From Streptomyces termitum (GTDB lineage Bacteria; Actinomycetota; Actinomycetes; Streptomycetales; Streptomycetaceae): a stretch of 64,000 bases of DNA. The stretch is taken from the NCBI RefSeq assembly GCF_014650175.1, contig NZ_BMUL01000011.1, positions 63,841-127,840 of the forward strand, in the 5' to 3' direction. The notes under the pieces are model-generated. The model did not search any database. It was given only the letters and a program-made list of their open reading frames with translations, and was not told the DNA's origin. Of this stretch, positions 43,254-51,392 are shown piece after piece (positions within the stretch are counted from its first letter, which is position 1; each line of letters begins with the position of its first letter). The position numbers and the translations under genes were made by a program.

Positions 43254-44639
43254 CTACTTCGTGCCGCCCTTGGCCAGGAAGGCCAGCAGGTCCTGGCGGC
43301 TGACGACGCCGGTGGGCTTGCCCTCGACGAGGACGGTGGCGGCGTCGGCGGTGCCCAGGACGGACATCAGGTCGGCGATCGGCTCGCCGGAGCCGACCTG
43401 CGGCAGCGGGGCGCTCATGTGCCGCTCCAGCGGGTCCTCCAGGGAGGCCCGCTTGGTGAAGAGGTGGTCGAGGAGTTCGCGCTCGACGACCGAGCCGATG
43501 ACCTCGGCGGCCATGACGTCGGGGTGGCCGGCGCCGGGCTTCACGATGGGCATCTGGGAGACGCCGTACTCGCGCAGCACCTCGATGGCCTGGCCGACGG
43601 TCTCGTCCGGGTGCATGTGGACGAGGGACGGCAGCCCGCCCTCCTTGTGGCGCAGCACGTCGGCGACGGTGGCGGTGGAGGTGTCCTCCAGGAAGCCGTA
43701 GTCGGCCATCCACTCGTCGTTGAAGATCTTCGACATGTAGCCGCGGCCGGAGTCCGGCAGCAGGACGACGACGACGTCGTCCGGGCCCAGCTCCTCGGCG
43801 ACCCGCAGGGCGGCGACCACGGCCATGCCGCAGGAGCCGCCGACGAGCAGGCCCTCCTCCTTGGCGAGGCGGCGGGTCATCTGGAAGGAGTCCTTGTCGG
43901 AGACCGCGACGATCCGGTCGGTGACGTTCCGGTCGTAGGCGGTGGGCCAGAAGTCCTCGCCGACGCCCTCGACCAGGTAGGGGCGGCCGGAGCCGCCGGA
44001 GTAGACGGAGCCCTCCGGGTCGGCGCCGACGACCTGGACCTTCCCGCCGCTGGCCTCCTTGAGGTAGTTGCCGGTGCCGGAGATGGTGCCGCCGGTGCCG
44101 ACGCCCGCCACGAAGTGGGTGATCCGCCCCTCGGTCTGCTCCCACAGCTCGGGACCGGTGGTCTCGTAGTGCGAGCGCGGGTTGTTCGGGTTGGAGTACT
44201 GGTCGGGCTTCCAGGCGCCGGGGGTCTCGCGGACGAGCCGGTCGGAGACGTTGTAGTACGAGTCCGGGTGCTCGGGGTCGACGGCCGTGGGGCAGACGAC
44301 GACCTCGGCGCCGTACGCCCGCAGCACGTTGATCTTGTCGAGGGACACCTTGTCCGGGCAGACGAAGATGCACTTGTAGCCCTTCTGCTGGGCCACGATC
44401 GCCAGGCCGACCCCGGTGTTGCCCGAGGTGGGCTCGACGATGGTGCCGCCGGGCTTGAGCTCGCCGCTCTGCTCGGCCGCCTCGATCATCCGCAGGGCGA
44501 TGCGGTCCTTGACCGACCCGCCGGGGTTGAAGTACTCGACCTTGGCCAGAACGGTGGCCCGGAGGCCCGCCGTCACGTTGTTGAGCTTCACCAGCGGGGT
44601 GTTGCCGACGAGGCTGATCATCGAGTCGTGGAATTGCAC
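43254..44639 (-). CDS. Cystathionine beta-synthase
   Basis: Condenses homocysteine with serine (or O-acetylserine) to cystathionine, using PLP. The 461-residue product has the cysteine-synthase-type catalytic domain: Schiff-base lysine in NPGGSVKDR, PTSGNTG, phosphate loop GVGTGGTISGTG. The linker ends DSGRGYMSKIFNDEWM, and two C-terminal CBS motifs follow (from about residue 340), the usual bacterial CBS layout without a heme region. The GTG at 44639 has GGAG about 6 nt upstream and gives the expected VQFHDSMISLVGNTPL start. Translation can be carried further upstream, but without a ribosome site. Divergent from the GDSL hydrolase. Confidence 0.93.
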   Translation of the reverse strand: MQFHDSMISLVGNTPLVKLNNVTAGLRATVLAKVEYFNPGGSVKDRIALRMIEAAEQSGELKPGGTIVEPTSGNTGVGLAIVAQQKGYKCIFVCPDKVSLDKINVLRAYGAEVVVCPTAVDPEHPDSYYNVSDRLVRETPGAWKPDQYSNPNNPRSHYETTGPELWEQTEGRITHFVAGVGTGGTISGTGNYLKEASGGKVQVVGADPEGSVYSGGSGRPYLVEGVGEDFWPTAYDRNVTDRIVAVSDKDSFQMTRRLAKEEGLLVGGSCGMAVVAALRVAEELGPDDVVVVLLPDSGRGYMSKIFNDEWMADYGFLEDTSTATVADVLRHKEGGLPSLVHMHPDETVGQAIEVLREYGVSQMPIVKPGAGHPDVMAAEVIGSVVERELLDHLFTKRASLEDPLERHMSAPLPQVGSGEPIADLMSVLGTADAATVLVEGKPTGVVSRQDLLAFLAKGGTK

Positions 44640-44743
44640 CGTGTTCTCCGGGGTCTCCGTAATGGTGTGGCCAGCGTATGCGTAGTCGGACCGCCTTTCG
44701 GGGCAGTTAGACCCTGAACGGCCAGAAGGAGGTGACGGCCCCC

Positions 44744-45793
44744 ATGTCGAGGGCGAGGGTGGCACGCCGGATCGCGGCGGGAGCGGCGTACGGCGGCGGG
44801 AGCATCGGGCTGCTGGGAGTGGCGGCGGTCGGCGTCCTGCTGGCGGAGGCGCAGCTCGCGAAGCGGACGGTGGGCACGGGGACGGCCCCGCTGCCCCCGG
44901 CGGCGGACGGGCTGTACGGGAGGGCGTTCGGGTCCGACGACCCGCTGCGGCTGGCCCTTCTGGGTGATTCCACGGCGGCGGGCCAGGGCGTGCGGCGGGC
45001 GGGCCAGACGCCGGGCGCGCTGCTCGCCTCGGGGCTGGCGGCGGTGGCGGAGCGGCCGGTGGCGCTGCGGAACGTGGCGCTGTCGGGGGCCCGCTCGGAC
45101 GACCTGGAGCGGCAGGTGTCGCTGCTGCTGGCGCAGGCGCAGGGCCCCCCGGACGTCTGCGTGATCATGATCGGGGCGAACGACGTGACGCACCGGATGC
45201 CCGCCACCGAGTCGGTACGGCTCCTGGCGGCGGCGGTGCGGCGGCTGCGGACGGCCGGGGCGGAGGTGGTGGTCGGCACCTGCCCGGACCTGGGCACGAT
45301 CGAGCCGGTCTACCAGCCGCTGCGCTGGCTGGCCCGGCGGGCCTCGCGGCAGCTGGCGGCGGCGCAGACGATCGTGGTGGTGGAGCAGGGCGGCCGGACG
45401 GTGTCGCTGGGCGACCTGCTGGGCCCGGAGTTCGCGGCGAACCCGCGGGAGATGTTCGGGGTGGACCTCTTCCACCCGTCGGCGGAGGGGTACGCGACGG
45501 CGGCGATGGCCGTGCTGCCGACGCTCTGCGCCGTGCTGGGCGTGTGGCCGGAACCCGACCGGCCGGAGGCGGCCCGCCGGGAGGGCGTGCTGCCGGTGGC
45601 GAAGGCGGCGGCCGTGGCGGCCCGCCGGGCGGGCACCGAGGTGACGGCGGCGCGGGCCCCGTGGGCGCTGCTGAAGCACCGGCGCCGGCGGCGGCTGGCG
45701 GAACCCGCGGAGGGGCGGGAGGGTGTGGAGGGGACGGGTGCCGCCGCGCGGGGCGGGCCGGGGCCGCTGCCCCGGGAGAGTCCGCGCCCCTGA
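44744..45793 (+). CDS. SGNH/GDSL hydrolase, membrane-anchored or secreted
   Basis: A 349-residue esterase/lipase-type protein. A hydrophobic N-terminal segment (AYGGGSIGLLGVAAVGVLLA) precedes the catalytic SGNH domain: block I LLGDSTAAGQG (nucleophile Ser), block III IGANDVTH (oxyanion Asn) and block V DLFHPSAEGY (Asp/His). The C-terminal 80 residues are basic and low-complexity (HRRRRRL, Pro/Gly/Glu-rich). Natural substrate unknown. ATG 44744 is preceded by GGAGG 11 nt upstream; GTG 44732 overlaps that site and is less likely. Confidence 0.85.
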   Translation: MSRARVARRIAAGAAYGGGSIGLLGVAAVGVLLAEAQLAKRTVGTGTAPLPPAADGLYGRAFGSDDPLRLALLGDSTAAGQGVRRAGQTPGALLASGLAAVAERPVALRNVALSGARSDDLERQVSLLLAQAQGPPDVCVIMIGANDVTHRMPATESVRLLAAAVRRLRTAGAEVVVGTCPDLGTIEPVYQPLRWLARRASRQLAAAQTIVVVEQGGRTVSLGDLLGPEFAANPREMFGVDLFHPSAEGYATAAMAVLPTLCAVLGVWPEPDRPEAARREGVLPVAKAAAVAARRAGTEVTAARAPWALLKHRRRRRLAEPAEGREGVEGTGAAARGGPGPLPRESPRP

Positions 45794-45927
45794 GCGGGCA
45801 CCCCGCCCTTCCCCTGAGCAAGCGCTTAGAAAAGAGGCCCGCATCACACGGCCGTTCCGGTGACCCCGCGCGGTACGTGCGGGTAACTTCCCTGTGAGTC
45901 CGACCGTCTCCCAGTCCTGGAGTCCCG

Positions 45928-47148
45928 ATGCCCGAAGCCGTGATCGTCTCGACCGCCCGCTCCCCCATCGGCCGGGCCTTCAAGGGCTCCCTGAAGGACC
46001 TGCGCCCCGACGACCTCACGGCCACGATCGTCCGGGCCGCGCTGGCCAAGGTCCCCGAGCTGGACCCGCGCGACATCGACGACCTGATGCTGGGCTGCGG
46101 CCTGCCGGGCGGCGAGCAGGGCAACAACCTCGGCCGGATCGTCGCCGTGCAGATGGGCATGGACCACCTGCCGGGCTGCACGATCACCCGCTACTGCTCC
46201 TCCTCGCTCCAGACCTCCCGGATGGCGCTGCACGCGATCAAGGCGGGCGAGGGCGACGTCTTCATCTCGGCGGGCGTGGAGATGGTGTCCAGCTTCGCCA
46301 AGGGCAACTCGGACTCGTGGCCCGACACCCACAACCCCTTCTTCGCCGACGCCGAGGCCCGCACCGCCGAGGTCGCCGCCTCCGAGGGCTCCTCCTGGCA
46401 CGACCCGCGCGAGGACGGCCTCGTCCCCGACGCGTACATCGCCATGGGCCAGACCGCGGAGAACCTCGCCCGCTGGAAGGGCGTCACCCGCCAGGAGATG
46501 GACGAGTTCGGCGTCCGCTCGCAGAACCTCGCCGAGCAGGCGATCAAGAACGGCTTCTGGGCCCGCGAGATCACCCCGGTGACCCTGCCGGACGGCACCG
46601 TCGTCTCCGCCGACGACGGCCCGCGCGCCGGTGTCACCCTGGAGGGCGTCTCCGGCCTCAAGCCGGTCTTCCGCCCCGACGGCCTGGTCACCGCCGGCAA
46701 CTGCTGCCCGCTGAACGACGGCGCCGCCGCGCTGGTGATCATGTCCGACACCAAGGCGCGCGAGCTGGGCCTGACCCCGCTGGCCCGGATCGTCTCCACC
46801 GGCGTCTCCGGCCTCTCCCCCGAGATCATGGGCCTCGGCCCGGTCGAGGCGTCGAGGCAGGCCCTGAAGCGGGCCGGCCTGACCATCGGCGACATCGACC
46901 TCGCCGAGATCAACGAGGCGTTCGCCGCCCAGGTCATCCCCTCCTACCAGGAGCTGGGCCTGGACCTGGACAAGGTGAACGTCAACGGCGGCGCCATCGC
47001 CGTCGGCCACCCCTTCGGCATGACCGGCGCCCGCATCACCGGCACCCTGATCAACAGCCTCCAGTTCCACGACAAGCAGTTCGGCCTGGAGACCATGTGC
47101 GTCGGCGGCGGCCAGGGCATGGCCATGGTCATCGAGCGGCTGAGCTGA
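45928..47148 (+). CDS. Acetyl-CoA acetyltransferase (thiolase family)
   Basis: A 406-residue thiolase that forms or cleaves beta-ketoacyl-CoA. The nucleophilic Cys is in TRYCSSSLQT (about residue 91), the His region in NGGAIAVGHPFGMTGAR, and the second Cys in CVGGGQGMAMV near the C-terminus. NEAFAAQ is also present. The ATG follows GGAG in CCTGGAGTCCCG about 8 nt upstream. The length and NEAFAAQVI context suit either the biosynthetic acetoacetyl-CoA or the fatty-acid-oxidation subgroup. It stands alone with its own terminator, so the exact pathway is not fixed by context. Confidence 0.92.
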   Translation: MPEAVIVSTARSPIGRAFKGSLKDLRPDDLTATIVRAALAKVPELDPRDIDDLMLGCGLPGGEQGNNLGRIVAVQMGMDHLPGCTITRYCSSSLQTSRMALHAIKAGEGDVFISAGVEMVSSFAKGNSDSWPDTHNPFFADAEARTAEVAASEGSSWHDPREDGLVPDAYIAMGQTAENLARWKGVTRQEMDEFGVRSQNLAEQAIKNGFWAREITPVTLPDGTVVSADDGPRAGVTLEGVSGLKPVFRPDGLVTAGNCCPLNDGAAALVIMSDTKARELGLTPLARIVSTGVSGLSPEIMGLGPVEASRQALKRAGLTIGDIDLAEINEAFAAQVIPSYQELGLDLDKVNVNGGAIAVGHPFGMTGARITGTLINSLQFHDKQFGLETMCVGGGQGMAMVIERLS

Positions 47149-47328
47149 GCCGGAGCGGAGGGCAGGGGTCGCCCGAGGAACGAGGGCGGCACCTGCCCGC
47201 AGCGGTGGCGAAGCCCAGCGCGACCAGAAGGCACGAGCGGCTGAGCTAGTCGTTCGGGCTTGGGCGCGGGGCGTTCTCCCTCCGCCAGGGGCGTCAACCA
47301 CCCCGCGTCCAAGCCGTGACCGAATCTC

Positions 47329-47355
47329 CCCCAGGATGTGACATACATCCTGGGG
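47329..47355 (+). terminator. Rho-independent terminator after the thiolase gene
   Basis: CCCCAGGATGT (47329-47339) pairs perfectly with ACATCCTGGGG (47345-47355) over GACAT and is followed by a T-rich tail (TTCATTGTTTC), the most classical terminator in the window. The rest of 47149-47507 holds no gene; a 14-bp copy of the thiolase 3' end (CGAGCGGCTGAGCT) recurs at 47234-47247. Confidence 0.8.
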
Positions 47356-47507
47356 TTCATTGTTTCCGCAGGTCAGAGAGGTTTGGGACTAAACGCCCGG
47401 CCAAAATACCTGTCCGTTTCGTGACGTAATGCACTGACAGGGGGTCCCACCCCGCGACAAGCTGATGTAGGAAGTCGGGGGATCGACTCGGAATCGGGAG
47501 TACGTCA

Positions 47508-48347
47508 GTGAGCGCCATGTCTCTTGCCCTGCTGCTGACCACGGCCGCCGCCACGGCCGTGGGCGCCGCTGCCCTGCACCATGTGCGGGGTCTCCGCGAG
47601 GAGGTCACCGCCCTGCGCACCGAGCTGGCCGCCGGTCACGGAGTGACGGTCCCGGCGGCCCGCACCGCCACGCCCGTCGCCGAGATACGGGCCGCGGTCG
47701 CCGAGGCGCTGGCCGAGGAGCGCGAGCGCGAGCTCGCCGAGGCGCGGGCCTTCTGGGCCGCGCAGGAGGCCCGGGACGCGGCCGACGCGCCCTCCGCCCT
47801 GCTCGGCGGCGCGGGCGTCGAGGAGACCGGCGGCCTGTACCTGCCGCGCCAGACGGACTTCGTGGGCCTGGAGGCGATGGCCCTGGAGGCGATGGAGGCC
47901 GAGGCCGCCGCCCTGGACGGCTTCGCCGACCCGGTGGACGACTTCCCGGAGTACCCGGAGGACTCGGCCGAGCTGGCCGCCGCCCGCCGCCGCCACCCCT
48001 CGCACCCGGACTTCGTGCCGGTGCAGACGCCGGTGGTGACGGACCACGAGCGCACGGTGGCGCGCCTGGAGGAGCTGGCCGACACCCGTACCGCGCTGAC
48101 CGACGTGCGCCCCGGCCCGCTCGGCACCCTCGACGTGTACGTCTTCGCGGACGGCACCACGCTCTGCATGACGCCGGGCCACCGCGAGACGGCGGAGCGC
48201 CTCGCGGAGGCGCTGCGGGAGGGCCGCGCCCCGGTCCTGCTGGGCGGTTCGGGCGTCTCCGGCGCCTTCGCGCTGACCTTCTCGTACGGCGACTCCGACG
48301 AGGAGAACGTCTACATCCTCGCGGACCGCGTGATCGCCTCCCTGTAG
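47508..48347 (+). CDS. Conserved hypothetical protein with N-terminal hydrophobic segment
   Basis: A 279-residue protein that I do not recognise. It opens with a short hydrophobic stretch (SLALLLTTAAATAVGAAAL) that could be a membrane anchor, followed by a heptad-like region HVRGLREEVTALRTELA and an Ala/Glu-rich coiled coil, an acidic middle section, and a more globular C-terminal domain with LGTLDVYVFADGTTLCMTPGH and YILADRVIASL. No catalytic motif is visible. The GTG at 47508 has CGGGAG 7 nt upstream. Monocistronic between two terminators. Confidence 0.7.
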   Translation: MSAMSLALLLTTAAATAVGAAALHHVRGLREEVTALRTELAAGHGVTVPAARTATPVAEIRAAVAEALAEERERELAEARAFWAAQEARDAADAPSALLGGAGVEETGGLYLPRQTDFVGLEAMALEAMEAEAAALDGFADPVDDFPEYPEDSAELAAARRRHPSHPDFVPVQTPVVTDHERTVARLEELADTRTALTDVRPGPLGTLDVYVFADGTTLCMTPGHRETAERLAEALREGRAPVLLGGSGVSGAFALTFSYGDSDEENVYILADRVIASL

Positions 48348-48359
48348 CCCCGCCGGAAC

Positions 48360-48380
48360 GGGCCCGCCGGAAGCGGGCCC
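48360..48380 (+). terminator. Hairpin between convergent hypothetical genes
   Basis: GGGCCCGC (48360-48367) pairs with GCGGGCCC (48373-48380) around CGGAA; short, but placed between two convergent stops, so it may serve both strands. Confidence 0.5.
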
Positions 48381-48382
48381 CG

Positions 48383-48712
48383 TCAGAGCCCCGAGCGCTC
48401 CCGCGCCTCCCCGACCATCCGTACGGCCTCGGCCAGTTCCCGCTCCCGGGAGCCGGCCGGGGCCGTTCGCAGGATCTCGGCCAGGTCGGTGCCGGCGACG
48501 GCGAGCTGGTCGGCGACGGTGAAGACGCCCGCGTCGGGCATGGTGCGCGGCTCGCGGTCCGGCTCCTCGGCGCGCTGCGCGCGCGCCGACAGCTCCCGGG
48601 CGAGGGCGAGGCCCTCGGCGGCGGCGCCCCGCTGGAGGCGGCTCTGCGGGGCGGCCCGCAGCCGGTCGGCGAAGCGTTCCACGGCGGCGGTCAGTTCACT
48701 TGTGTCCAGCAC
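48383..48712 (-). CDS. Small helical hypothetical protein
   Basis: A 109-residue, Ala/Arg/Glu-rich protein predicted to be almost all helical (ELTAAVERFADRLRAA, LALARELSARAQRAEE, REREL AEAVRMVGEARERS in outline). No family recognised. I chose the GTG at 48712 (VLDTSELT) because AGGG lies about 8 nt upstream; the frame is open to an ATG at 48760, which would add 16 Gly/Pro-rich residues and looks less natural. It has no apparent partner beyond its position next to the 47508 gene. Confidence 0.5.
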   Translation of the reverse strand: MLDTSELTAAVERFADRLRAAPQSRLQRGAAAEGLALARELSARAQRAEEPDREPRTMPDAGVFTVADQLAVAGTDLAEILRTAPAGSRERELAEAVRMVGEARERSGL

Positions 48713-48856
48713 TCCGCCGACCCTACCGGGCGGGATCTCCCCGGCCGCCACCGCCGCCACACGCCACCGACGGGGCCGTACCGGCCCTGCGGCGCCCCGG
48801 GAGGCCGCCCGGGTCCTCCCGGACGCGGCGCGGGCCGCGCGGGGGCCGGGAAAAGC

Positions 48857-48894
48857 GGGAGGGCCCGTCCGGCTGGTGCCGGACGGGCCCTCCC
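48857..48894 (-). terminator. Terminator hairpin after the Bax inhibitor-1 gene
   Basis: A perfect 17-bp stem, 48857-48873 with 48878-48894, tetraloop TGGT, 17 bp past the minus-strand stop at 48912. Confidence 0.75.
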
Positions 48895-48911
48895 CCGTGT
48901 CACGGGACGCG

Positions 48912-49814
48912 TCAGTCGTCGCCCTGGAGGATCGACAGCAGACGCAGCATCTCCAGGTAGATCCACACCAGGGTCATGGTGAGACCGAAGGCGGCCAGCC
49001 AGGCCTCCTCGCGCGGCGCGCCGTAGGTCACGCCGTCCTCGACCTGCTTGAAGTCGAGGGCCAGGAAGCAGGCGCCCAGGATGACGCCGACGATGCCGAA
49101 GACGATGCCGAGGCCGCCGCTGCGGAAGCCGAGGCCGTCACCGCCGCCGAAGACCGAGAACAGCAGGTTGGCCACCATGAGCAGCATGAAGCCCATGGCC
49201 GCGGCCATCACGAAGCCGGTGAAGCGGCGGTTGACCCGGATCCAGCCCATCTTGTAGGCGATGAGCACGCCGGCGAAGACCGCCATGGTGCCCAGGACCG
49301 CCTGGATGACCACACCGTCGCCGATGTACGTCGAGACGGTGGCGGAGAGCACACCGAGGAAGACGCCCTCGAAGGCCGCGTAGCCCAGGATCAGGGCCGG
49401 CGACGGGGTCCGCTTGAACGACTGCACCAGCGACAGCACCAGCGCGACCAGCGCGGCGCCGATCGCGATGCCGTACGACTTGCCGAGGTTCGCCGGGTCG
49501 ACCGGCAGCAGCAGCCACGAGAGGACGGCGGTGAGCACGACCGTGCCGAGCGTCATGGCCGTACGGCTCACGACGTCGTCGATCGTCATCACGTTGCCCC
49601 GCGCCTGCGGCGGGAGGCCCGTCTGGACGTCCTGCGGCGCGTAGGGGTTGGTCGCGTACGGGTTGCCCGCGTCCTGCGCGTACGGGTTGCCCGTCGCGTA
49701 GGGGTTGGTTCCGACGGCGGGGCCCCCGGCCTGCGGCTGCTGCGCGTTGAAGCCCGCGTAGCCGGTGTCGCGGCTGAACCCCCGTCGCGAGAAGACCGGG
49801 TTGCTGCTCCTCAT
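48912..49814 (-). CDS. Bax inhibitor-1/YccA family membrane protein
   Basis: A 300-residue integral membrane protein. The N-terminal 75 residues are cytosolic, with repeated NPYA units (NPYATGNPYAQDAGNPYATNPYA in effect). They are followed by seven hydrophobic segments, from TAMTLGTVVLTAVLSWLLL to FGLTMTLVWIYLEMLRLL, ending in the short acidic tail QGDD. The layout, with conserved acids near the last segments (DFKQVED), is that of BI-1/YccA-like proteins, which act as pH-sensitive calcium leak channels or protease modulators. The function in Streptomyces is not established. The start ATG follows GGAG. The 260 bp between this gene and bldA shows no gene. Confidence 0.9.
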   Translation of the reverse strand: MRSSNPVFSRRGFSRDTGYAGFNAQQPQAGGPAVGTNPYATGNPYAQDAGNPYATNPYAPQDVQTGLPPQARGNVMTIDDVVSRTAMTLGTVVLTAVLSWLLLPVDPANLGKSYGIAIGAALVALVLSLVQSFKRTPSPALILGYAAFEGVFLGVLSATVSTYIGDGVVIQAVLGTMAVFAGVLIAYKMGWIRVNRRFTGFVMAAAMGFMLLMVANLLFSVFGGGDGLGFRSGGLGIVFGIVGVILGACFLALDFKQVEDGVTYGAPREEAWLAAFGLTMTLVWIYLEMLRLLSILQGDD

Positions 49815-50080
49815 CTCACTCCTCCATGGACGGCCGCACTGCGCGGCCTTGCGTCAAGGGTAATGGGTAGGCAAAAGAAACTCTCTAGTGCTCCGGGAGG
49901 ATCTTTTGCGACAATTTTCGATCTTGACCGGCCATCGGGGCGCGCGCAAGGGAGTTCCACGAGAAGGACGGCGGAAGCCCCGGGAAAGACCGGGTGGCGG
50001 CGGTGCGGCCGGCCGGGGGAGCGGCCGGACGAAGGGGGACGTTTCCGGCGGGCCTCAGGGGTCTCCTGGGCCCGGGGTGG

Positions 50081-50163
50081 TGCCCGGAACCGGACTTGAA
50101 CCGGTACGGCCCGAGGGCCAGCGAGGTTTAAGCTCGCCGTGTCTGCTATTCCACCATCCGGGC
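50081..50163 (-). tRNA. bldA: tRNA-Leu(UAA), the bldA tRNA reading UUA
   Basis: On the minus strand a complete class II tRNA folds. The acceptor arm GCCCGGA (5' end at 50163) pairs with TCCGGGC. The anticodon stem GCGAG/CTCGC holds the loop CTTAAAC, giving anticodon UAA. There is a long variable arm, then a T arm with GGTTCAAGTCC. Discriminator A is at 50081, followed by CCA (50078-50080) in the genome. A leucine tRNA with anticodon UAA reads the rare UUA codon and is the bldA product in Streptomyces, controlling development and secondary metabolism. Two cluster genes in this window contain TTA codons. Confidence 0.93.
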
Positions 50164-50566
50164 GTCGCCGCGAAGCTCAGCGTCGGCACAGGAGCCTATC
50201 GGGGCCCTTCGCCCGTTCAGCGGAACGAGCGTTTGATGTTGTCTCGTTTCATTGACGCTTGAGGGTGCGTCAGCGCAGGTGGAAGCGGTTTTCCCGAACG
50301 GCGGCGGGGCTCGCGGGCGCAAAGCGCCGCCCCCGGATTGACCAGATCTCGCCTCAGGTGTGTCACCTCGGCCGGAGACCGCCCGAAAGGGGTCCGCGTC
50401 AGGGACGCCGTCATACCAGAGGAGGAGGGGACGGGCGCCCGGTCCGACCCGAGGCGGCCCCGGGAACGGGCACGTGGTCGGACGACCCCGACAAGAACGT
50501 TCGAAACGATGGAGTGGTTCCCGCAGACCGCAGAACGCGGTCGCCGCTCTGACAGGAGTCCCGCTC
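50164..50566. other. Region upstream of bldA and of the ABC transporter operon
   Basis: About 400 bp without a credible gene; short frames here are out of register with any ribosome site. It should hold the divergent promoters for bldA (minus) and the ABC pair (plus). I see AT-rich patches just upstream of bldA (GTTTGATGTTGTCTCGTTTCATTGACG around 50230-50256) and TTCGAAACGATGGAGTGG near 50500, but no clear -35/-10 pair that I would defend. Confidence 0.4.
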
Positions 50567-51337
50567 GTGACCACCACTCCCACCGTGCCCCGCGCCACCG
50601 CGGTGGCCGCCCGCGCCACGGATCTCTCGAAGGTCTACGGACAGGGCGAGACCCAGGTGGTCGCCCTCGACCGGGTCAGCGTGGACTTCCGCCAGGGCGA
50701 GTTCACCGCGATCATGGGCCCCTCGGGTTCCGGCAAGTCGACCCTCATGCACTGCGTCGCGGGCCTCGACACCTTCTCCTCCGGCTCCGTCCGGATCGGC
50801 GACACCGAACTGTCCAGCCTCAAGGACAAGCAGCTCACCCAGCTCCGCCGGGACAAGATCGGCTTCATCTTCCAGGCGTTCAACCTGCTGCCGACCCTGA
50901 CCGCCCTGGAGAACATCACGCTCCCCATGGACATCGCGGGCCGCAAGCCCGACCAGCAGTGGGTCGAGCGGGTCATCGACATGCTGGGCCTCTCCGGCCG
51001 GCTCAAGCACCGCCCCACCGAGCTCTCCGGCGGCCAGCAGCAGCGCGTCGCCGTCGCCCGCGCCCTCGCCTCCCGCCCCGAGATCATCTTCGGCGACGAG
51101 CCGACCGGAAACCTCGACTCCCGCTCCGGCGCCGAGGTCCTCGGCTTCCTGCGCAACTCGGTGCGCGAGCTCGGCCAGACCGTCGTCATGGTCACCCACG
51201 ACCCCGCCGCCGCCTCCTACGCGGACCGGGTGGTCTTCCTCGCGGACGGCCGGATCGTCGACGAGATGCTGCGCCCCACGGCGGACGGCGTCCTCGACCG
51301 CATGAAGGCCTTCGACGCCAAGGGCCGTACGAGCTGA
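50567..51337 (+). CDS. ABC transporter ATP-binding protein (MacB/LolD type)
   Basis: A 256-residue ATPase: Walker A GPSGSGKST, Q-loop FQAFNLLP, signature LSGGQQQR, Walker B EIIFGDEP, H-loop VTHDP. The short form and the ENITLP region are typical of MacB/LolD/FtsE-like ATPases that drive mechanotransmission permeases. The GTG at 50567 has AGGAG 8 nt upstream; longer frames are not supported. The FtsX-like permease gene follows after 55 bp, forming a two-gene operon. Substrate unknown; lipoprotein, peptide or antibiotic export are all known for this class. Confidence 0.92.
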   Translation: MTTTPTVPRATAVAARATDLSKVYGQGETQVVALDRVSVDFRQGEFTAIMGPSGSGKSTLMHCVAGLDTFSSGSVRIGDTELSSLKDKQLTQLRRDKIGFIFQAFNLLPTLTALENITLPMDIAGRKPDQQWVERVIDMLGLSGRLKHRPTELSGGQQQRVAVARALASRPEIIFGDEPTGNLDSRSGAEVLGFLRNSVRELGQTVVMVTHDPAAASYADRVVFLADGRIVDEMLRPTADGVLDRMKAFDAKGRTS

Positions 51338-51392
51338 CGCGTCGCCCGACGCCCTCGTAGCCGAACCCCTTCCAGGACTCCAGGACCCCGCC

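Noticed and set aside
47133..47247. 14-bp direct repeat CGAGCGGCTGAGCT at the thiolase 3' end and 101 bp downstream
   Set aside because: Probably a remnant of a small duplication of the gene end; no further structure or gene fragment is associated with it.
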